Positions 28,940 to 39,764 are shown, numbered from the stretch's first letter. The stretch is 64,000 nucleotides of DNA from Erwinia aphidicola (GCF_014773485.1 NZ_JACXBP010000003.1:124001-188000); one strand, 5' to 3'. The notes: generated by a model not told the origin, from the sequence alone. A program made the numbers and translations.

Positions 28940-29488
28940 CTATCCCTGCTCCGCCACCAGCAGCGCCAGCGTATCCGGCTCCAGCGCCTTGAAGATATGC
29001 GGGCGATCGCCGGGATAGCAGATGTAATCGCCGGGAAATAACTCTTCCGGCGACTCTTTCAGCCCCACCAGCGCCCGCCCCTGGGTGATGATAATATGCT
29101 CAACAGAGCCGGGAATATGGGGCTGTGAGAGGCGTTCCTCGCCAGGCTGGGTGATCAGCAGATAGATATCCCGCCGCGCGCCCGGCGGACAGCTGGCCAG
29201 CAGGATGGCCTCATAGTTGCCGCGCTCGGCCACCACTTTACTTCCCTCTCCACGCCGTACCACCTGAGTCTTATTGCTCTCCGGCTCCAGCAGTTTAGCA
29301 AACGGGATATTCAGCGCCACGCACAGCGCCCACAGCGTTTCCAGGCTGGGATTGCCGTTACCCGCCTCCAGCTGCGACAGCGTGGATTTAGCGATCTCTG
29401 CCCGCCGGGCGACTTCGGCCAGCGACAGCCCTGCACGCGTCCGCTCGCGCACCAGGCTTTGGGCAATCAGGGCGATTGGCTGGGTCAT
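28940..29488 (-). CDS. XRE-family regulator with cupin domain
   Basis: A 182-residue regulator with an N-terminal XRE helix-turn-helix (about residues 10-65, SLAEVARRAEIAKSTLSQLEAGNGNPSL) and a C-terminal cupin sensor domain (about 105-180). It is divergent from the azlCD-like exporter genes, with TTCGTT-type inverted repeats in the shared promoter, so it most likely represses them and itself. The end of this gene is also present as a short fragment inside the truncated thiM copy. Confidence 0.88.
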   Translation of the reverse strand: MTQPIALIAQSLVRERTRAGLSLAEVARRAEIAKSTLSQLEAGNGNPSLETLWALCVALNIPFAKLLEPESNKTQVVRRGEGSKVVAERGNYEAILLASCPPGARRDIYLLITQPGEERLSQPHIPGSVEHIIITQGRALVGLKESPEELFPGDYICYPGDRPHIFKALEPDTLALLVAEQG

Positions 29489-29501
29489 GCCTTACCTCAC
29501 A

Positions 29502-29577
29502 GTTCGTTAAAACGAACGAAACGTTCGTCTTGATAACCTATTCTAATGCGTTCATTATAATGGCAGTTTCGTTCGAT
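29502..29577. promoter_or_regulatory. Divergent promoter with XRE operator repeats
   Basis: GTTCGTT (29502-29508) and AACGAAC (29511-29517) form a palindrome. It overlaps a second one, ACGAA/TTCGT, ending near 29528. A further TTTCGTTCG lies near 29567. A perfect TATAAT at 29556-29561 is a candidate -10 for azlC, but no well-spaced -35 was seen. The repeated motif suggests several operator sites for the neighbouring XRE regulator. Confidence 0.65.
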
Positions 29578-29591
29578 AGGGTTAGAAAAGC

Positions 29592-30254
29592 ATGTTTAGC
29601 CACAATTTTTCCTCGCTGACGCCCGCCACGCGTAAGGCGATCTACCTGATCTGCCTTGCCGTTGGCGTGGTGGGTGTTTCCTACGGTTCTCTGGCAACGG
29701 CTTACGGTTTTCCGCTGTGGGTGCCGCTGTTCTCCTCGCTGTTTGTGCTGGCCGGGGCGTCAGAGTTTATGTTTATCGCCATTATTGCCAGCGGCGGCAA
29801 TCCGTTAGCCGCCGCCGCCGCCGGGCTGCTGGTCAATGCCCGCCATTTTCCATTTGGCATTGCGGTGCGCGACCTGGTCGGTTCACGCCTCTCCGCGCTG
29901 CTTGGCTGCCATATTATGAATGACGAGAGCGTGGTATTTGGCCTATCGCAGTCCACGCCGCAGCAGCGTAAGGCCGCATTCTGGCTGTGCGGGCTAGGGG
30001 TGGCGATCGTCTGGCCGCTTGGGGCGCTGATCGGCAGCCTGATTGGCACCCTGCTGCCCGATACCAGCGTGATTGGGCTGGATGCCGTGTTTCCGGCGAT
30101 CCTGCTGGCGCTGGTGATCCCGGCGTTTAAGTCTCGTACCACCCTGACGCGCGCCTCCTGCGGCGCGGCGCTGTCGCTGCTGGCAGTGCCGTTTACTCCG
30201 GTCGGCTTACCGGTGCTGCTGTCGATGGCCGGCCTACTGGCGAGGAGGAAATAA
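29592..30254 (+). CDS. AzlC-family amino-acid exporter large subunit
   Basis: A 220-residue membrane protein of the AzlC/YgaZ family with about five to six hydrophobic segments and the family motif GASEFMFIAIIASGG followed by LLVNARHFPFG. With the AzlD-type partner it exports branched-chain or related amino acids. Its stop overlaps the start of the next gene (TAATG). Regulated, by inference, through the divergent XRE-cupin protein. The exact substrate is unknown. Confidence 0.87.
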   Translation: MFSHNFSSLTPATRKAIYLICLAVGVVGVSYGSLATAYGFPLWVPLFSSLFVLAGASEFMFIAIIASGGNPLAAAAAGLLVNARHFPFGIAVRDLVGSRLSALLGCHIMNDESVVFGLSQSTPQQRKAAFWLCGLGVAIVWPLGALIGSLIGTLLPDTSVIGLDAVFPAILLALVIPAFKSRTTLTRASCGAALSLLAVPFTPVGLPVLLSMAGLLARRK

Positions 30255-30577
30255 TGCCCGCTCACTCTTTGATCATCAGCGGTATCGCGATTCTGGCGCT
30301 CGGCACCTGGCTGATGCGTTTTGCCGGAGCAAAACTCGGTAACCGCATGGCGCTGTCAGAAAATGCGCGCACGCTGCTCTCCGATGCCGCCACCACGCTG
30401 CTGTTTGCCGTTGCCCTGGCGAATACCCTCTATGAAGGGGTACATTTTGCCGGGATTGCCCGCGTGGCCGGGGTGGCCGTGGCCGTGCTGCTGGCCTGGC
30501 GTAAGGCGCCGCTGATCGTCGTGATCTTCGCGGCGGCGCTGGTCACCGCCCTGCTGCGTTATGCCGGGGTCAGCTAA
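30254..30577 (+). CDS. AzlD-family exporter small subunit
   Basis: A 107-residue protein with three to four hydrophobic segments, matching the small subunit (AzlD/YgaH) of branched-chain amino-acid exporters. It is translationally coupled to the AzlC-type gene by a one-base stop/start overlap. Confidence 0.85.
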   Translation: MPAHSLIISGIAILALGTWLMRFAGAKLGNRMALSENARTLLSDAATTLLFAVALANTLYEGVHFAGIARVAGVAVAVLLAWRKAPLIVVIFAAALVTALLRYAGVS

Positions 30578-30670
30578 CCTCCTTTGCGCGCTTTTTCTTC
30601 TTCAGAAACGGCTGTTTTGCGATAAACTCTGCGCCGTTGCCACACGGCGTTTTGCTGCAGGAGTTTCATC

Positions 30671-31096
30671 ATGAATATTCGTCCGTTTACCGAAGCTGAC
30701 CGCCCATTTTTGCGCACGCTGTTTCTCGCCTCGCGCAAGGTGAACTGGACCTGGCTGGACGACGCCGAATGGCAGTTAGAGGATTTTGACCGCGTGACGC
30801 TCGGCGAGCGCGTGCTGGTGGCAGAAGAGGACGGGCACCGCGTGGGTTTTGCCGCGGTGCTGGATAACGATAACTTTTTGCACAGCCTGTTTATTGATCC
30901 GGCCTGGCAGGGCAGCGGCGCGGGCAGCGCGCTGTTGCAGGCGGTACAGAACAGCTTTACCTCTACCGGGGCGCTCAAGTGTCTGGCGGAAAACTTACAG
31001 GCGCAGAGCTTCTATAAAAAGCACGGCTGGCGGGTAGTGGCGCAGGGCGAGAGCGACCAGGGTGAATACCTGTTAATGCACTACGTGCTGAAATAG
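30671..31096 (+). CDS. GNAT-family N-acetyltransferase
   Basis: A 141-residue acetyltransferase. The acetyl-CoA motif is LFIDPAWQGSGAGSALLQA (about residues 74-92), and the C-terminal NLQAQSFYKKHGWRVV is typical of the fold. GCAGGAG precedes the ATG. The substrate is unknown. Confidence 0.85.
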   Translation: MNIRPFTEADRPFLRTLFLASRKVNWTWLDDAEWQLEDFDRVTLGERVLVAEEDGHRVGFAAVLDNDNFLHSLFIDPAWQGSGAGSALLQAVQNSFTSTGALKCLAENLQAQSFYKKHGWRVVAQGESDQGEYLLMHYVLK

Positions 31097-31206
31097 CCGC
31101 CACCGCAGCATCACACCTGCACTGAAATATAAAATCGGCTTGCCGCCTGTCGAACACAACCGACTATAATGCGGTTTTAGCTCTAAGAATGGCGCCAGAA
31201 CCGACG

Positions 31207-31455
31207 ATGACCAACAGACCTCTTCACGAACAGGCGGGCGTAAGCAAAAACGCTTATGAGATGCTGCAATATCTGAAGCGCATTGCGCGTGGCGACAAGG
31301 CCTTTACTATCCAGGACACCCTGCTCAACCACCGCTGCAACGTGACGCCGGATAATGACTTTACCCTGATTAACCAGCTGTTTGACGGTGGGAAAATCGA
31401 TTTTGATTATTCGATGGTGGATGGCTTCCAGCAGCGGCACGTGCGTTTAGTGTGA
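31207..31455 (+). CDS. Hypothetical small protein
   Basis: An 82-residue soluble protein with no recognised domain. A helical N-terminal half (SKNAYEMLQYLKRIARG) is followed by a more polar part. The ATG at 31207 is preferred over one 18 bases upstream, although neither has a strong ribosome site. Codon use is like the neighbours, and a convergent repeat follows. I do not recognise it. Confidence 0.6.
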   Translation: MTNRPLHEQAGVSKNAYEMLQYLKRIARGDKAFTIQDTLLNHRCNVTPDNDFTLINQLFDGGKIDFDYSMVDGFQQRHVRLV

Positions 31456-31468
31456 AATATCTTAAACA

Positions 31469-31496
31469 GGCCGACCAAAATAAAGGTCGGCCCCTA
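31469..31496. repeat. GTAGGGG-family hairpin between the small protein gene and mrp
   Basis: GGCCGACC (31469-31476) and GGTCGGCC (31485-31492) pair around an A-rich loop, followed by CCTAT. It lies between convergent genes. Confidence 0.8.
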
Positions 31497-31509
31497 TAAA
31501 GATAGAGAA

Positions 31510-32622
31510 TTACAGCGCGCGGAAGGCGATATCCTGCGGGATAACGTCGCCCTGCCAGTAAAGCTGGGCCGCCACGGCGTTCGCCAGCTGGCGGTAAAGG
31601 CGCGTAAACTCACTGTCCGGTCGGCGCACCACGGTTGGCTCACCAGCATCGAGGTCTTCGCGCAGGCTGATGTGCAGCGGCATCTGGCTCAGCAGCCGGG
31701 TGTGATACTGCGCCGCCAGCTTCTCCGCCCCGCCGGTGCCAAAGATCGGTTCATGATGGCCGCACTGGCTACAGATATGCATGCTCATATTTTCCACCAC
31801 GCCCAGTACCGGAACGTTGACCTTCTCGAACATCACAATACCCTTGCGCGCATCCAACAGCGCAATATCCTGCGGTGTGGTGACCACTATCGCCCCGGTC
31901 ACCGGCACGTTCTGCGCCAGCGTCAGCTGGATGTCTCCGGTGCCTGGCGGCATATCGAGGATCAGGTAATCCAGCTCCGGCCACAGCGTTTCATTCAGCA
32001 GCTGCATCAGCGCCTTGCTGGCCATCGGGCCGCGCCACACCATGGCGTTATCTTCGCTGACCAGGTAGCCAATCGAGTTGGTTGCCAGGCCGTGCGCCAC
32101 GATCGGCGCCATATGCGTGCCGTCCGGTGAGGTCGGGCGCTGATCTTCCACGCCGAGCATATCCGGGATCGACGGGCCGTAGATATCCGCATCCAGCAAA
32201 CCCACTTTCGCCCCTTCCGCGGCCAGCGCCAGCGCCAGATTCACCGCCGTCGTCGATTTCCCCACCCCGCCCTTACCGGAGCTGATGGCGATAATATTTT
32301 TCACGCCGTTGGTGCCCGGGCGGTTTTTCACCCGCTGCAGAGTGGCAACATCCAGCGTTAAGCGCCAGGCTATCGCACTCGCCTGAGTCAGGCGCAGCAG
32401 CTCGGCGCTGAGCGAAGCTTTCAGCTCCTCAAACGGGCTTTGCCAGACAAACGGCATGCTCAGTTCGATATGCAGCGTGTTATCCATCAGCGCGCAGTGG
32501 CGTAACGCCTTCAACGTAGTGAGGTTGTGCTGCAGAGTGGGGTGTTCAAACGTCGTCAGCACGCCCATCACGATAGCACGCAGCGCCTCGGGGGAGTGAT
32601 GCCCCCTGGATTGTGAAGTCAT
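31510..32622 (-). CDS. mrp: Iron-sulfur cluster carrier protein Mrp (ApbC)
   Basis: A 370-residue P-loop ATPase. It has an N-terminal MIP18-like region, a deviant Walker A SSGKGGVGKST (about residues 115-125), and the CxxC pair in HICSQCGHHEP that holds a bridging Fe-S cluster. It delivers Fe-S clusters to apoproteins. The ATG at 32622 matches the family N-terminus and follows AAGGAA. It is divergent from metG, as in E. coli. Confidence 0.93.
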   Translation of the reverse strand: MTSQSRGHHSPEALRAIVMGVLTTFEHPTLQHNLTTLKALRHCALMDNTLHIELSMPFVWQSPFEELKASLSAELLRLTQASAIAWRLTLDVATLQRVKNRPGTNGVKNIIAISSGKGGVGKSTTAVNLALALAAEGAKVGLLDADIYGPSIPDMLGVEDQRPTSPDGTHMAPIVAHGLATNSIGYLVSEDNAMVWRGPMASKALMQLLNETLWPELDYLILDMPPGTGDIQLTLAQNVPVTGAIVVTTPQDIALLDARKGIVMFEKVNVPVLGVVENMSMHICSQCGHHEPIFGTGGAEKLAAQYHTRLLSQMPLHISLREDLDAGEPTVVRRPDSEFTRLYRQLANAVAAQLYWQGDVIPQDIAFRAL

Positions 32623-32805
32623 CTCGGTTCCTTGATATTGCTGGTGGTTTTGTTCGATATCTGCGTTTAAGCATATCAGATCTGCCATGTGCTGACCTTA
32701 GCCGCTGGAAAAATCCTCTGGCAGTAGAAGCCCTTGTTTACGCAGGGTCCGGCAATCGGTTACCATCTAAACCCCTTTTTCAACAGGTATGAGCTAAGTC
32801 TCACT

Positions 32806-34836
32806 ATGACTCAAGTCGCGAAAAAAATTTTGGTAACGTGCGCACTGCCGTACGCTAACGGCTCCATCCATCTCGGCCACATGCTCGAGCATATCCAGGC
32901 AGATATTTGGGTCCGATACCAGCGAATGCGCGGCAATCAGGTTTACTTCATCTGTGCCGATGACGCACACGGTACGCCAATCATGCTGAAAGCTCAGCAG
33001 ATGGGTATTGCGCCGGAGCAGATGATTGCCGAGATGAGTCAGGAACATCAGACCGACTTTGCCGGTTTCGAAATCAGCTATGACAACTACCACTCGACGC
33101 ACAGCGAAGAGAACCGTGAGCTGTCTGAGCTGATCTATACTCGTCTGAAAGAGAATGGTTTTATTAAGAACCGTACCATCTCTCAGCTCTACGATCCGGA
33201 AAAAGGCATGTTCCTGCCGGACCGTTTTGTTAAAGGCACCTGCCCGAAATGTAAATCTCCGGATCAGTACGGCGACAACTGTGAAGTGTGCTCGGCCACG
33301 TACAGCCCGACCGAACTGATCGACCCGAAATCGGTGGTTTCTGGCGCCACGCCGGTGATGCGTGACTCTGAGCACTTCTTCTTTGACCTGCCTGAGTTCA
33401 GCGCCATGCTGCAGGCGTGGACGCGCTCCGGCGCGCTGCAGGAGCAGGTGGCGAATAAGATGCAGGAGTGGTTTGAATCCGGCCTGCAGCAGTGGGATAT
33501 CTCGCGCGATGCCCCCTACTTCGGCTTCGAAATTCCCGGTGCGCCGGGCAAATACTTCTACGTCTGGCTGGATGCCCCCATCGGTTACATGGGCTCGTTC
33601 AAGAACCTGTGTGATAAGCGTGGCGACATCAACTTTGACGACTTCTGGAAGAAAGATTCGGACGCCGAGCTGTACCACTTCATCGGCAAGGACATCGTCT
33701 ACTTCCACAGCCTGTTCTGGCCAGCGATGCTGGAAGGCAGCAATTTCCGCAAGCCTACCAACCTGTTTGTGCACGGCTATGTCACGGTCAACGGCGCGAA
33801 AATGTCTAAATCGCGCGGCACCTTTATTAAGGCCAGCACCTGGTTGCAGCACCTGGATGCCGACAGCCTGCGCTACTACTACGCGGCCAAGCTCTCTTCG
33901 CGTATCGACGATATCGACCTCAATCTGGAAGATTACGTGCAGCGCGTCAATGCGGACATCGTAAACAAGGTGGTGAACCTGGCCTCGCGCAATGCCGGTT
34001 TCATCAACAAACGCTTTGGCGGCCAGCTGTCTGCTGAACTGGCCGACCCGGCGCTGTACAAAACCTTTACTGATGCCGCTGAGAGCATTGGCGAAGCCTG
34101 GACCAGCCGTGAATTTGGCCGTGCCATCCGCGAAATCATGGCGCTGGCCGACGTAGCCAACCGCTATGTTGACGAGCAGGCTCCGTGGGTAGTGGCGAAG
34201 CAGGAAGGCCGCGATGCCGATCTACAGGCGATCTGTTCAATGGGCATCAATATGTTCCGCGTGCTGATGACCTGGCTGAAGCCGGTGATGCCTTCGCTGG
34301 CCGAGCGCACCGAAGCCTTCCTGAATCAGGAACTGAGCTGGAACGGCATTCAGCAGCCGCTGCTGAGCCACAACATTTCGGCGTTCAAGGCGCTGTATAA
34401 CCGCGTTGAAATGGACAAGGTTAACGGCCTGATTGAAGCCTCGAAAGAAGATGCCGCGGCGGCAAAAGCACCGGCTAGCGGCCCGCTGGCGGACGACCCG
34501 ATCGCTGAAACCATCAGCTTTGACGACTTCGCCAAAGTTGATATGCGTATCGCGCTGATTGAGAATGCCGAGTTCGTTGAAGGTTCTGACAAGCTGCTGC
34601 GCCTGTCGCTGGATCTCGGCGGCGAGAAGCGCAACGTGTTTTCCGGCATCCGCGCCGCCTATCCTGACCCTGCGCTGCTGGTCGGCCGCCTGACGGTGAT
34701 GGTAGCGAACCTGGCGCCGCGTAAAATGCGCTTTGGCATCTCGGAAGGAATGGTGATGGCAGCCGGTCCTGGCGGGAAGGATATCTTCCTGCTCAGCCCT
34801 GACAGCGGCGCACAGCCAGGCCAGGCGGTTAAGTAA
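32806..34836 (+). CDS. metG: Methionyl-tRNA synthetase
   Basis: A 676-residue class I synthetase that charges tRNA-Met. HLGH is at residues 22-25, the zinc knuckle is [17 protein letters not shown] and the KMSKS loop is in [11 protein letters not shown]. The C-terminal EMAP/Arc1-type tRNA-binding domain (from about residue 575) mediates dimerisation. The start MTQVAKK matches E. coli in length. Divergent from mrp. Confidence 0.96.
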   Translation: MTQVAKKILVTCALPYANGSIHLGHMLEHIQADIWVRYQRMRGNQVYFICADDAHGTPIMLKAQQMGIAPEQMIAEMSQEHQTDFAGFEISYDNYHSTHSEENRELSELIYTRLKENGFIKNRTISQLYDPEKGMFLPDRFVKGTCPKCKSPDQYGDNCEVCSATYSPTELIDPKSVVSGATPVMRDSEHFFFDLPEFSAMLQAWTRSGALQEQVANKMQEWFESGLQQWDISRDAPYFGFEIPGAPGKYFYVWLDAPIGYMGSFKNLCDKRGDINFDDFWKKDSDAELYHFIGKDIVYFHSLFWPAMLEGSNFRKPTNLFVHGYVTVNGAKMSKSRGTFIKASTWLQHLDADSLRYYYAAKLSSRIDDIDLNLEDYVQRVNADIVNKVVNLASRNAGFINKRFGGQLSAELADPALYKTFTDAAESIGEAWTSREFGRAIREIMALADVANRYVDEQAPWVVAKQEGRDADLQAICSMGINMFRVLMTWLKPVMPSLAERTEAFLNQELSWNGIQQPLLSHNISAFKALYNRVEMDKVNGLIEASKEDAAAAKAPASGPLADDPIAETISFDDFAKVDMRIALIENAEFVEGSDKLLRLSLDLGGEKRNVFSGIRAAYPDPALLVGRLTVMVANLAPRKMRFGISEGMVMAAGPGGKDIFLLSPDSGAQPGQAVK

Positions 34837-34840
34837 CTTC

Positions 34841-34889
34841 GTAGGGGCGGGGCATGCCCCGCCCGGGTCAGGCATGCCTGACCCCTACG
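34841..34889. repeat. Back-to-back pair of CATGCC palindromes between metG and yohJ
   Basis: GTAGGGG is followed by a perfect 20-base palindrome at 34845-34864 (core GGGGCATGCCCC), then directly by another at 34865-34884 (core TCAGGCATGCCTGA), then CCCCTACG. The outer GTAGGGG/CCCCTACG are inverted, so the whole element is symmetrical. Confidence 0.85.
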
Positions 34890-34918
34890 GCGATTGTCGT
34901 TCAATCCTGGGGCCGACC

Positions 34919-35314
34919 ATGCGCAACGTTCCGCTTGTTTTATGGCAATACCTCCGCGCCTTATTCATAATCTACCTCTGTCTTTTTGCCGGTCGCGGCA
35001 TTGAAACCCTGCTGCCCGTCGCCATCCCCGGTAGCATTCTCGGTATGCTGCTGCTGTTTGCCCTGCTCGCTTCACAGCTGCTGCCCGTTCACTGGGTGAA
35101 ACCCGGCTGTCATCTGCTGATCCGCTATATGGCGCTGCTGTTCGTGCCGATCAGCGTCGGCGTGATGAACGATATGGATATTCTCACCGCCCAGTTTGCC
35201 CCAATTGTGCTCTCCTGCATTGTCAGCACCCTGATTGTACTGGTGACCGTCGGCCTGATTTCGCAGCGCCTCAACGATCGCCACATCCAGCGGGCGGGAG
35301 GCGAAAATGAGTGA
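34919..35314 (+). CDS. yohJ: LrgA/CidA-family membrane protein YohJ
   Basis: A 131-residue UPF0299 inner-membrane protein with four hydrophobic segments, related to LrgA/CidA holin-like proteins. The ATG at 34919 gives the E. coli-like start [16 protein letters not shown]; upstream in-frame sequence is repeat DNA. It overlaps yohK by eight bases, so they are an operon. The E. coli pair has been linked to cytidine or other small-molecule uptake and its physiological role is debated. Confidence 0.9.
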   Translation: MRNVPLVLWQYLRALFIIYLCLFAGRGIETLLPVAIPGSILGMLLLFALLASQLLPVHWVKPGCHLLIRYMALLFVPISVGVMNDMDILTAQFAPIVLSCIVSTLIVLVTVGLISQRLNDRHIQRAGGENE

Positions 35315-35999
35315 TATCTGGTGGTCGCTACCGCTGACCATTGCGGTGTTCTTCGCGGCGCGAAGGCTGGCGGCAAAAGTGAAAGTGTCGATCGTCAATC
35401 CGCTGCTGATCGCCATGGCGGTGATTATTCCGCTACTTTTGCTGCTGCAGCTGCCCTATACGCGCTACTTTCAGGGCAGCAAGCTGCTCAATGACCTGCT
35501 GCAACCGGCCGTGGTAGCGCTGGCGCTGCCGCTGTATGAGCAGATGCATCAGATCCGCGCACGCTGGAAATCGATTATCAGCGTATGCTTTATCGGTAGC
35601 CTGACGGCGATGATCTCCGGCACCGCGATTGCGCTGTGGCTGGGCGCAACGCCGCAGATCGCCGCTACCCTGCTGCCGAAATCGGTCACCACGCCGATTG
35701 CGATGGCAGTCTCCGGCACGCTGGGCGGCATCCCGGCGATCAGCGCCATCTGCGTGCTGCTGGCCGGGGTGCTCGGCGCGGTGTTCGGCCATATGCTGCT
35801 GAACCTGCTGAAGGTGCGCAGTAAAGCGGCGCGCGGGCTGGCGATTGGTAATGCATCACACGCTCTTGGCACCGCTCGCGCTGCTGAAGTGGACTATCAG
35901 GAGGGCGCATTCAGTTCGCTGGCGCTGGTACTGTGCGGGATTATCACTTCCCTGCTGGCGCCGTTTATTTTCCCGCTGCTGATGGCGCTGTGGGGGTAA
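35307..35999 (+). CDS. yohK: LrgB-family membrane protein YohK
   Basis: A 230-residue LrgB-type membrane protein with six to eight hydrophobic segments and family motifs [15 protein letters not shown] and [16 protein letters not shown]. It partners YohJ. cdd follows, so a shared function with cytidine use is conceivable. Confidence 0.9.
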   Translation: MSDIWWSLPLTIAVFFAARRLAAKVKVSIVNPLLIAMAVIIPLLLLLQLPYTRYFQGSKLLNDLLQPAVVALALPLYEQMHQIRARWKSIISVCFIGSLTAMISGTAIALWLGATPQIAATLLPKSVTTPIAMAVSGTLGGIPAISAICVLLAGVLGAVFGHMLLNLLKVRSKAARGLAIGNASHALGTARAAEVDYQEGAFSSLALVLCGIITSLLAPFIFPLLMALWG

Positions 36000-36021
36000 A
36001 ACTTGCGATAAGTCTCGCAAT

Positions 36022-36110
36022 TTGTTGATCGTTTTCATGTATTGCATTGATAGAGCGATTCAGATCACATATAAATGGCTGCCGGCCCGCTAGCACGGGC
36101 GGCTTTTTGC
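36022..36110 (+). promoter_or_regulatory. cdd promoter and GC-rich leader hairpin
   Basis: TATAAA at 36070-36075 is a likely -10. A TGTTGATCGTTTTCAT stretch near 36022-36037 is a poor CRP-like match, and E. coli cdd is known to be CRP/CytR controlled. Just after, gcCGGCCCGctagcaCGGGCGGC with TTTTT (about 36080-36107) looks like a terminator, either that of yohJK or part of the cdd leader. Confidence 0.45.
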
Positions 36111-36122
36111 GAGAGGCTTACT

Positions 36123-37013
36123 ATGCACCCACGTTATCAGCAGGCATTTGCCACGCTGCCTACCCTGTTACAGAGCGCTTTGCAGCCGATATTATCCGCT
36201 GACGACTTTGCCGGATTTATCACTGCCAGCCAGGCACACCAGTTAAAACAGCACTGCGGTTACAGTGACAGCGAGCTGGCCTTTGCCCTGCTGCCGCTGG
36301 CGGCGGCCTGCGCCGTGGCCACCCTGTCTGATTTTAAAGTGGGGGCGATTGCCCGCGGAGCCAGCGGCACGCTGTGGTTTGGTGCCAATATGGAATTTGC
36401 CGGGGCCACCATGCAGCAGACGGTGCATGCCGAGCAGAGCGCGGTCACCCATGCCTGGATGCGCGGGGAAAGCGCGCTGGCCTCGATAACCGTCAACTAC
36501 ACGCCGTGCGGCCACTGCCGTCAGTTTATGAACGAGCTGAACAGCGGAACGCAGCTGACGATTGAACTGCCCGGCCGCGCTGCCGCAACGCTGGGCCACT
36601 ATCTGCCTGACTCTTTCGGCCCGCGTGACCTGGCGATCACCACCCTGCTGATGGATGCCGTCGACCACGGCATCGTCCCTTCGGGTGATACGCTGGAGCA
36701 GGCCGCCCTGAATGCCGCCAACCGCAGCCATGCCCCTTACAGCCAGGCTTACAGCGGCGTGGCGCTGGAGACGGCTGAGGGGGGTATCTTCGCCGGAAGC
36801 TACGCGGAAAATGCCGCCTTTAACCCTGGCCTGCCGCCGTTGCAGGGGGCACTGAACCTGCTGAACCTGGCAGGGCACAGCCTGAATACCATCCAGCGTG
36901 CAGTACTGGCTGAATCCCCGCAGGCGAAGCTGAGCCAGCAGAATGCCACCGCCGCCACCCTGGCTGCCCTCGGCTGCGGTAATCTCAACGTCGTTGCTCT
37001 GGTTAAAGCGTAA
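36123..37013 (+). CDS. cdd: Cytidine deaminase
   Basis: A 296-residue homodimer-type cytidine deaminase that converts cytidine/deoxycytidine to uridine/deoxyuridine. Zinc and catalytic residues are in [13 protein letters not shown] and TPCGHCRQF; a degenerate second domain fills the C-terminal half, as in E. coli. The ATG at 36123 follows GAGAGG. Confidence 0.95.
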   Translation: MHPRYQQAFATLPTLLQSALQPILSADDFAGFITASQAHQLKQHCGYSDSELAFALLPLAAACAVATLSDFKVGAIARGASGTLWFGANMEFAGATMQQTVHAEQSAVTHAWMRGESALASITVNYTPCGHCRQFMNELNSGTQLTIELPGRAAATLGHYLPDSFGPRDLAITTLLMDAVDHGIVPSGDTLEQAALNAANRSHAPYSQAYSGVALETAEGGIFAGSYAENAAFNPGLPPLQGALNLLNLAGHSLNTIQRAVLAESPQAKLSQQNATAATLAALGCGNLNVVALVKA

Positions 37014-37041
37014 CAAAGCCTCTGTTCGTCGAGGAGGATCG

Positions 37042-37073
37042 CAGCTTTTGTTATTACTTGTTAACAAAAGCTG
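37042..37073. repeat. Long perfect inverted repeat between cdd and maeA
   Basis: Twelve-base arms cagcttttgtta and taacaaaagctg around an eight-base loop. There is no clean T-tract, so it is an imperfect terminator for cdd or an operator/leader structure of maeA, which starts 75 bases later. Confidence 0.6.
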
Positions 37074-37147
37074 TACTTTCAGATGAATTATTTTAGGATT
37101 GGCGCCACGACACTTCCGATCCTGACACCTGACAGAGTATTAATTGC

Positions 37148-38845
37148 ATGGAACTCGAATACGAAAGTAAACGACCGCTGTATATCCCTTATGCCGGCCC
37201 TATCCTGCTGGAATTTCCCCTTCTGAACAAAGGCAGTGCGTTCTCCATTGAAGAGCGTAATGACTTCAACCTGAATGGTCTGCTGCCAGAAACGGTGGAA
37301 ACCATTGAGGAGCAGGCTGAGCGTGCATGGCGCCAGTTCCAGGACTTTAAAAACGATAACGATAAGCACGTCTACCTGCGCAATATTCAGGACACTAACG
37401 AAACGCTGTTCTACCGCCTGCTGGACAATCATCTGGAAAAGATGATGCCAATTATTTACACCCCGACCGTGGGCGCGGCCTGTGAGCACTTCTCCGAAAT
37501 CTACCGCCGCGCGCGCGGCCTGTTTATCTCCTACCCGAACCGCTCCAGCATTGAAGACATGCTGCAAAACGCCACCAAGCAAAACGTAAAGGTGATCGTG
37601 GTCACCGACGGCGAGCGCATTCTTGGCCTGGGCGACCAGGGCATCGGCGGCATGGGCATTCCTATCGGTAAGCTGTCGCTGTACACCGCCTGTGGCGGCA
37701 TCAGCCCGGCGTATACCCTGCCGGTGGTGCTGGATGTCGGCACCAACAATCAGCAGCTGCTGAACGACCCGCTGTATATGGGATGGCGCCATCCGCGCAT
37801 CATCGGCGAAGAGTATGACGCGTTCGTCAACGAGTTCATCAACGCCGTCAAGAGCCGCTGGCCGAACGTGCTGCTGCAGTTTGAGGACTTCGCGCAGAAG
37901 AATGCCATGCCGCTGCTGGAGCGCTATCGCGACGAAGTGTGCTGCTTTAACGATGATATCCAGGGCACCGCAGCGGTGACGCTGGGTACGCTGATCGCCG
38001 CCAGCCGCGCCGCGGGCAGCAGGCTGTGCGAGCAGAAGGTGGTGTTCCTTGGTGCCGGTTCCGCGGGTTGCGGCATCGCCGAGCAGATCGTCGCGCAGAT
38101 GAAGTCTGAAGGGCTCAGCGACGAAGAGGCGCGCGGGCGCGTATTTATGGTCGACCGCTTTGGCCTGCTGACCGACAAACTGCCAAATCTGCTTAACTTC
38201 CAGAGCAAGCTGGTGCAGAAGAGCGACGGCCTGAGCGGCTGGGACAGCAGCAGCGATTCGCTGTCGCTGCTCGACGTGGTGCGTAACGCGCAGCCAAGTA
38301 TTATGATCGGTGTTTCCGGCCAGCCGGGCCTGTTCAGCGAAGAGATCGTGCGCGAGATGCATAAGCACTGCGCACGCCCGATCATTATGCCGCTGTCGAA
38401 CCCGACTTCACGCGTGGAAGCAACGCCGCAGGATATTATGGCGTGGACCGACGGCAATGCGCTGGTCGCCACCGGCAGCCCGTTCTCCCCGGTGAGCTGG
38501 AAGGATAAAACCTATCCTATCGCACAGTGCAATAACTCCTATATCTTCCCGGGTATTGGGCTTGGCGTGATTGCCTCTGGCGCGACCCGCGTCACTGACA
38601 GCATGCTGATGGCGGCCAGCCGCGCGCTGGCCGACTGTTCCCCGCTGGCGAACGAGGGCAGCGGCCCGGTGCTGCCTGAAGTGAAGGACATTCAGGGCGT
38701 GTCGAAAGTGATCGCAATGGCGGTCGGTAAAGCCGCACAGCTGGCCGGCGTTGCCGTGGTGACTTCTGAAGATGTACTGTCGAAAGCCATCGCCGCCAAC
38801 TTCTGGCTGCCGCAGTATCGTAATTACCGCCGCACCTCAATTTGA
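37148..38845 (+). CDS. maeA: NAD-dependent malic enzyme MaeA
   Basis: A 565-residue malic enzyme, the E. coli MaeA (SfcA) length, which decarboxylates malate to pyruvate with NAD+. Visible motifs are [20 protein letters not shown], the Rossmann [13 protein letters not shown] and the catalytic region [18 protein letters not shown] stretch with [12 protein letters not shown]. In E. coli maeA lies elsewhere, so its place between cdd and sanA marks a local difference. Monocistronic. Confidence 0.94.
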   Translation: MELEYESKRPLYIPYAGPILLEFPLLNKGSAFSIEERNDFNLNGLLPETVETIEEQAERAWRQFQDFKNDNDKHVYLRNIQDTNETLFYRLLDNHLEKMMPIIYTPTVGAACEHFSEIYRRARGLFISYPNRSSIEDMLQNATKQNVKVIVVTDGERILGLGDQGIGGMGIPIGKLSLYTACGGISPAYTLPVVLDVGTNNQQLLNDPLYMGWRHPRIIGEEYDAFVNEFINAVKSRWPNVLLQFEDFAQKNAMPLLERYRDEVCCFNDDIQGTAAVTLGTLIAASRAAGSRLCEQKVVFLGAGSAGCGIAEQIVAQMKSEGLSDEEARGRVFMVDRFGLLTDKLPNLLNFQSKLVQKSDGLSGWDSSSDSLSLLDVVRNAQPSIMIGVSGQPGLFSEEIVREMHKHCARPIIMPLSNPTSRVEATPQDIMAWTDGNALVATGSPFSPVSWKDKTYPIAQCNNSYIFPGIGLGVIASGATRVTDSMLMAASRALADCSPLANEGSGPVLPEVKDIQGVSKVIAMAVGKAAQLAGVAVVTSEDVLSKAIAANFWLPQYRNYRRTSI

Positions 38846-38868
38846 TCGTCTAACCCCTCACTTGATAG

Positions 38869-38897
38869 CCGGGTGCAGCATTGCGCCCGGTTATTTG
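38869..38897 (+). terminator. maeA terminator
   Basis: CCGGGTGC (38869-38876) pairs with GCGCCCGG (38883-38890) with a wobble, loop agcatt, followed by TTATTTG. Confidence 0.7.
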
Positions 38898-38972
38898 TGC
38901 GAAATCCCGCCATCCGACGCACTGTCACTTGCTTCACTCCCCTGCCTCAAGTAGCCTTGAATTCTCTTTTGA

Positions 38973-39710
<738 letters not shown>

Positions 39711-39764
39711 GACTTAAGCGTTAAATCCACTGTGCGAGTTATCAGCCTATTTCCGAAATAAAAA

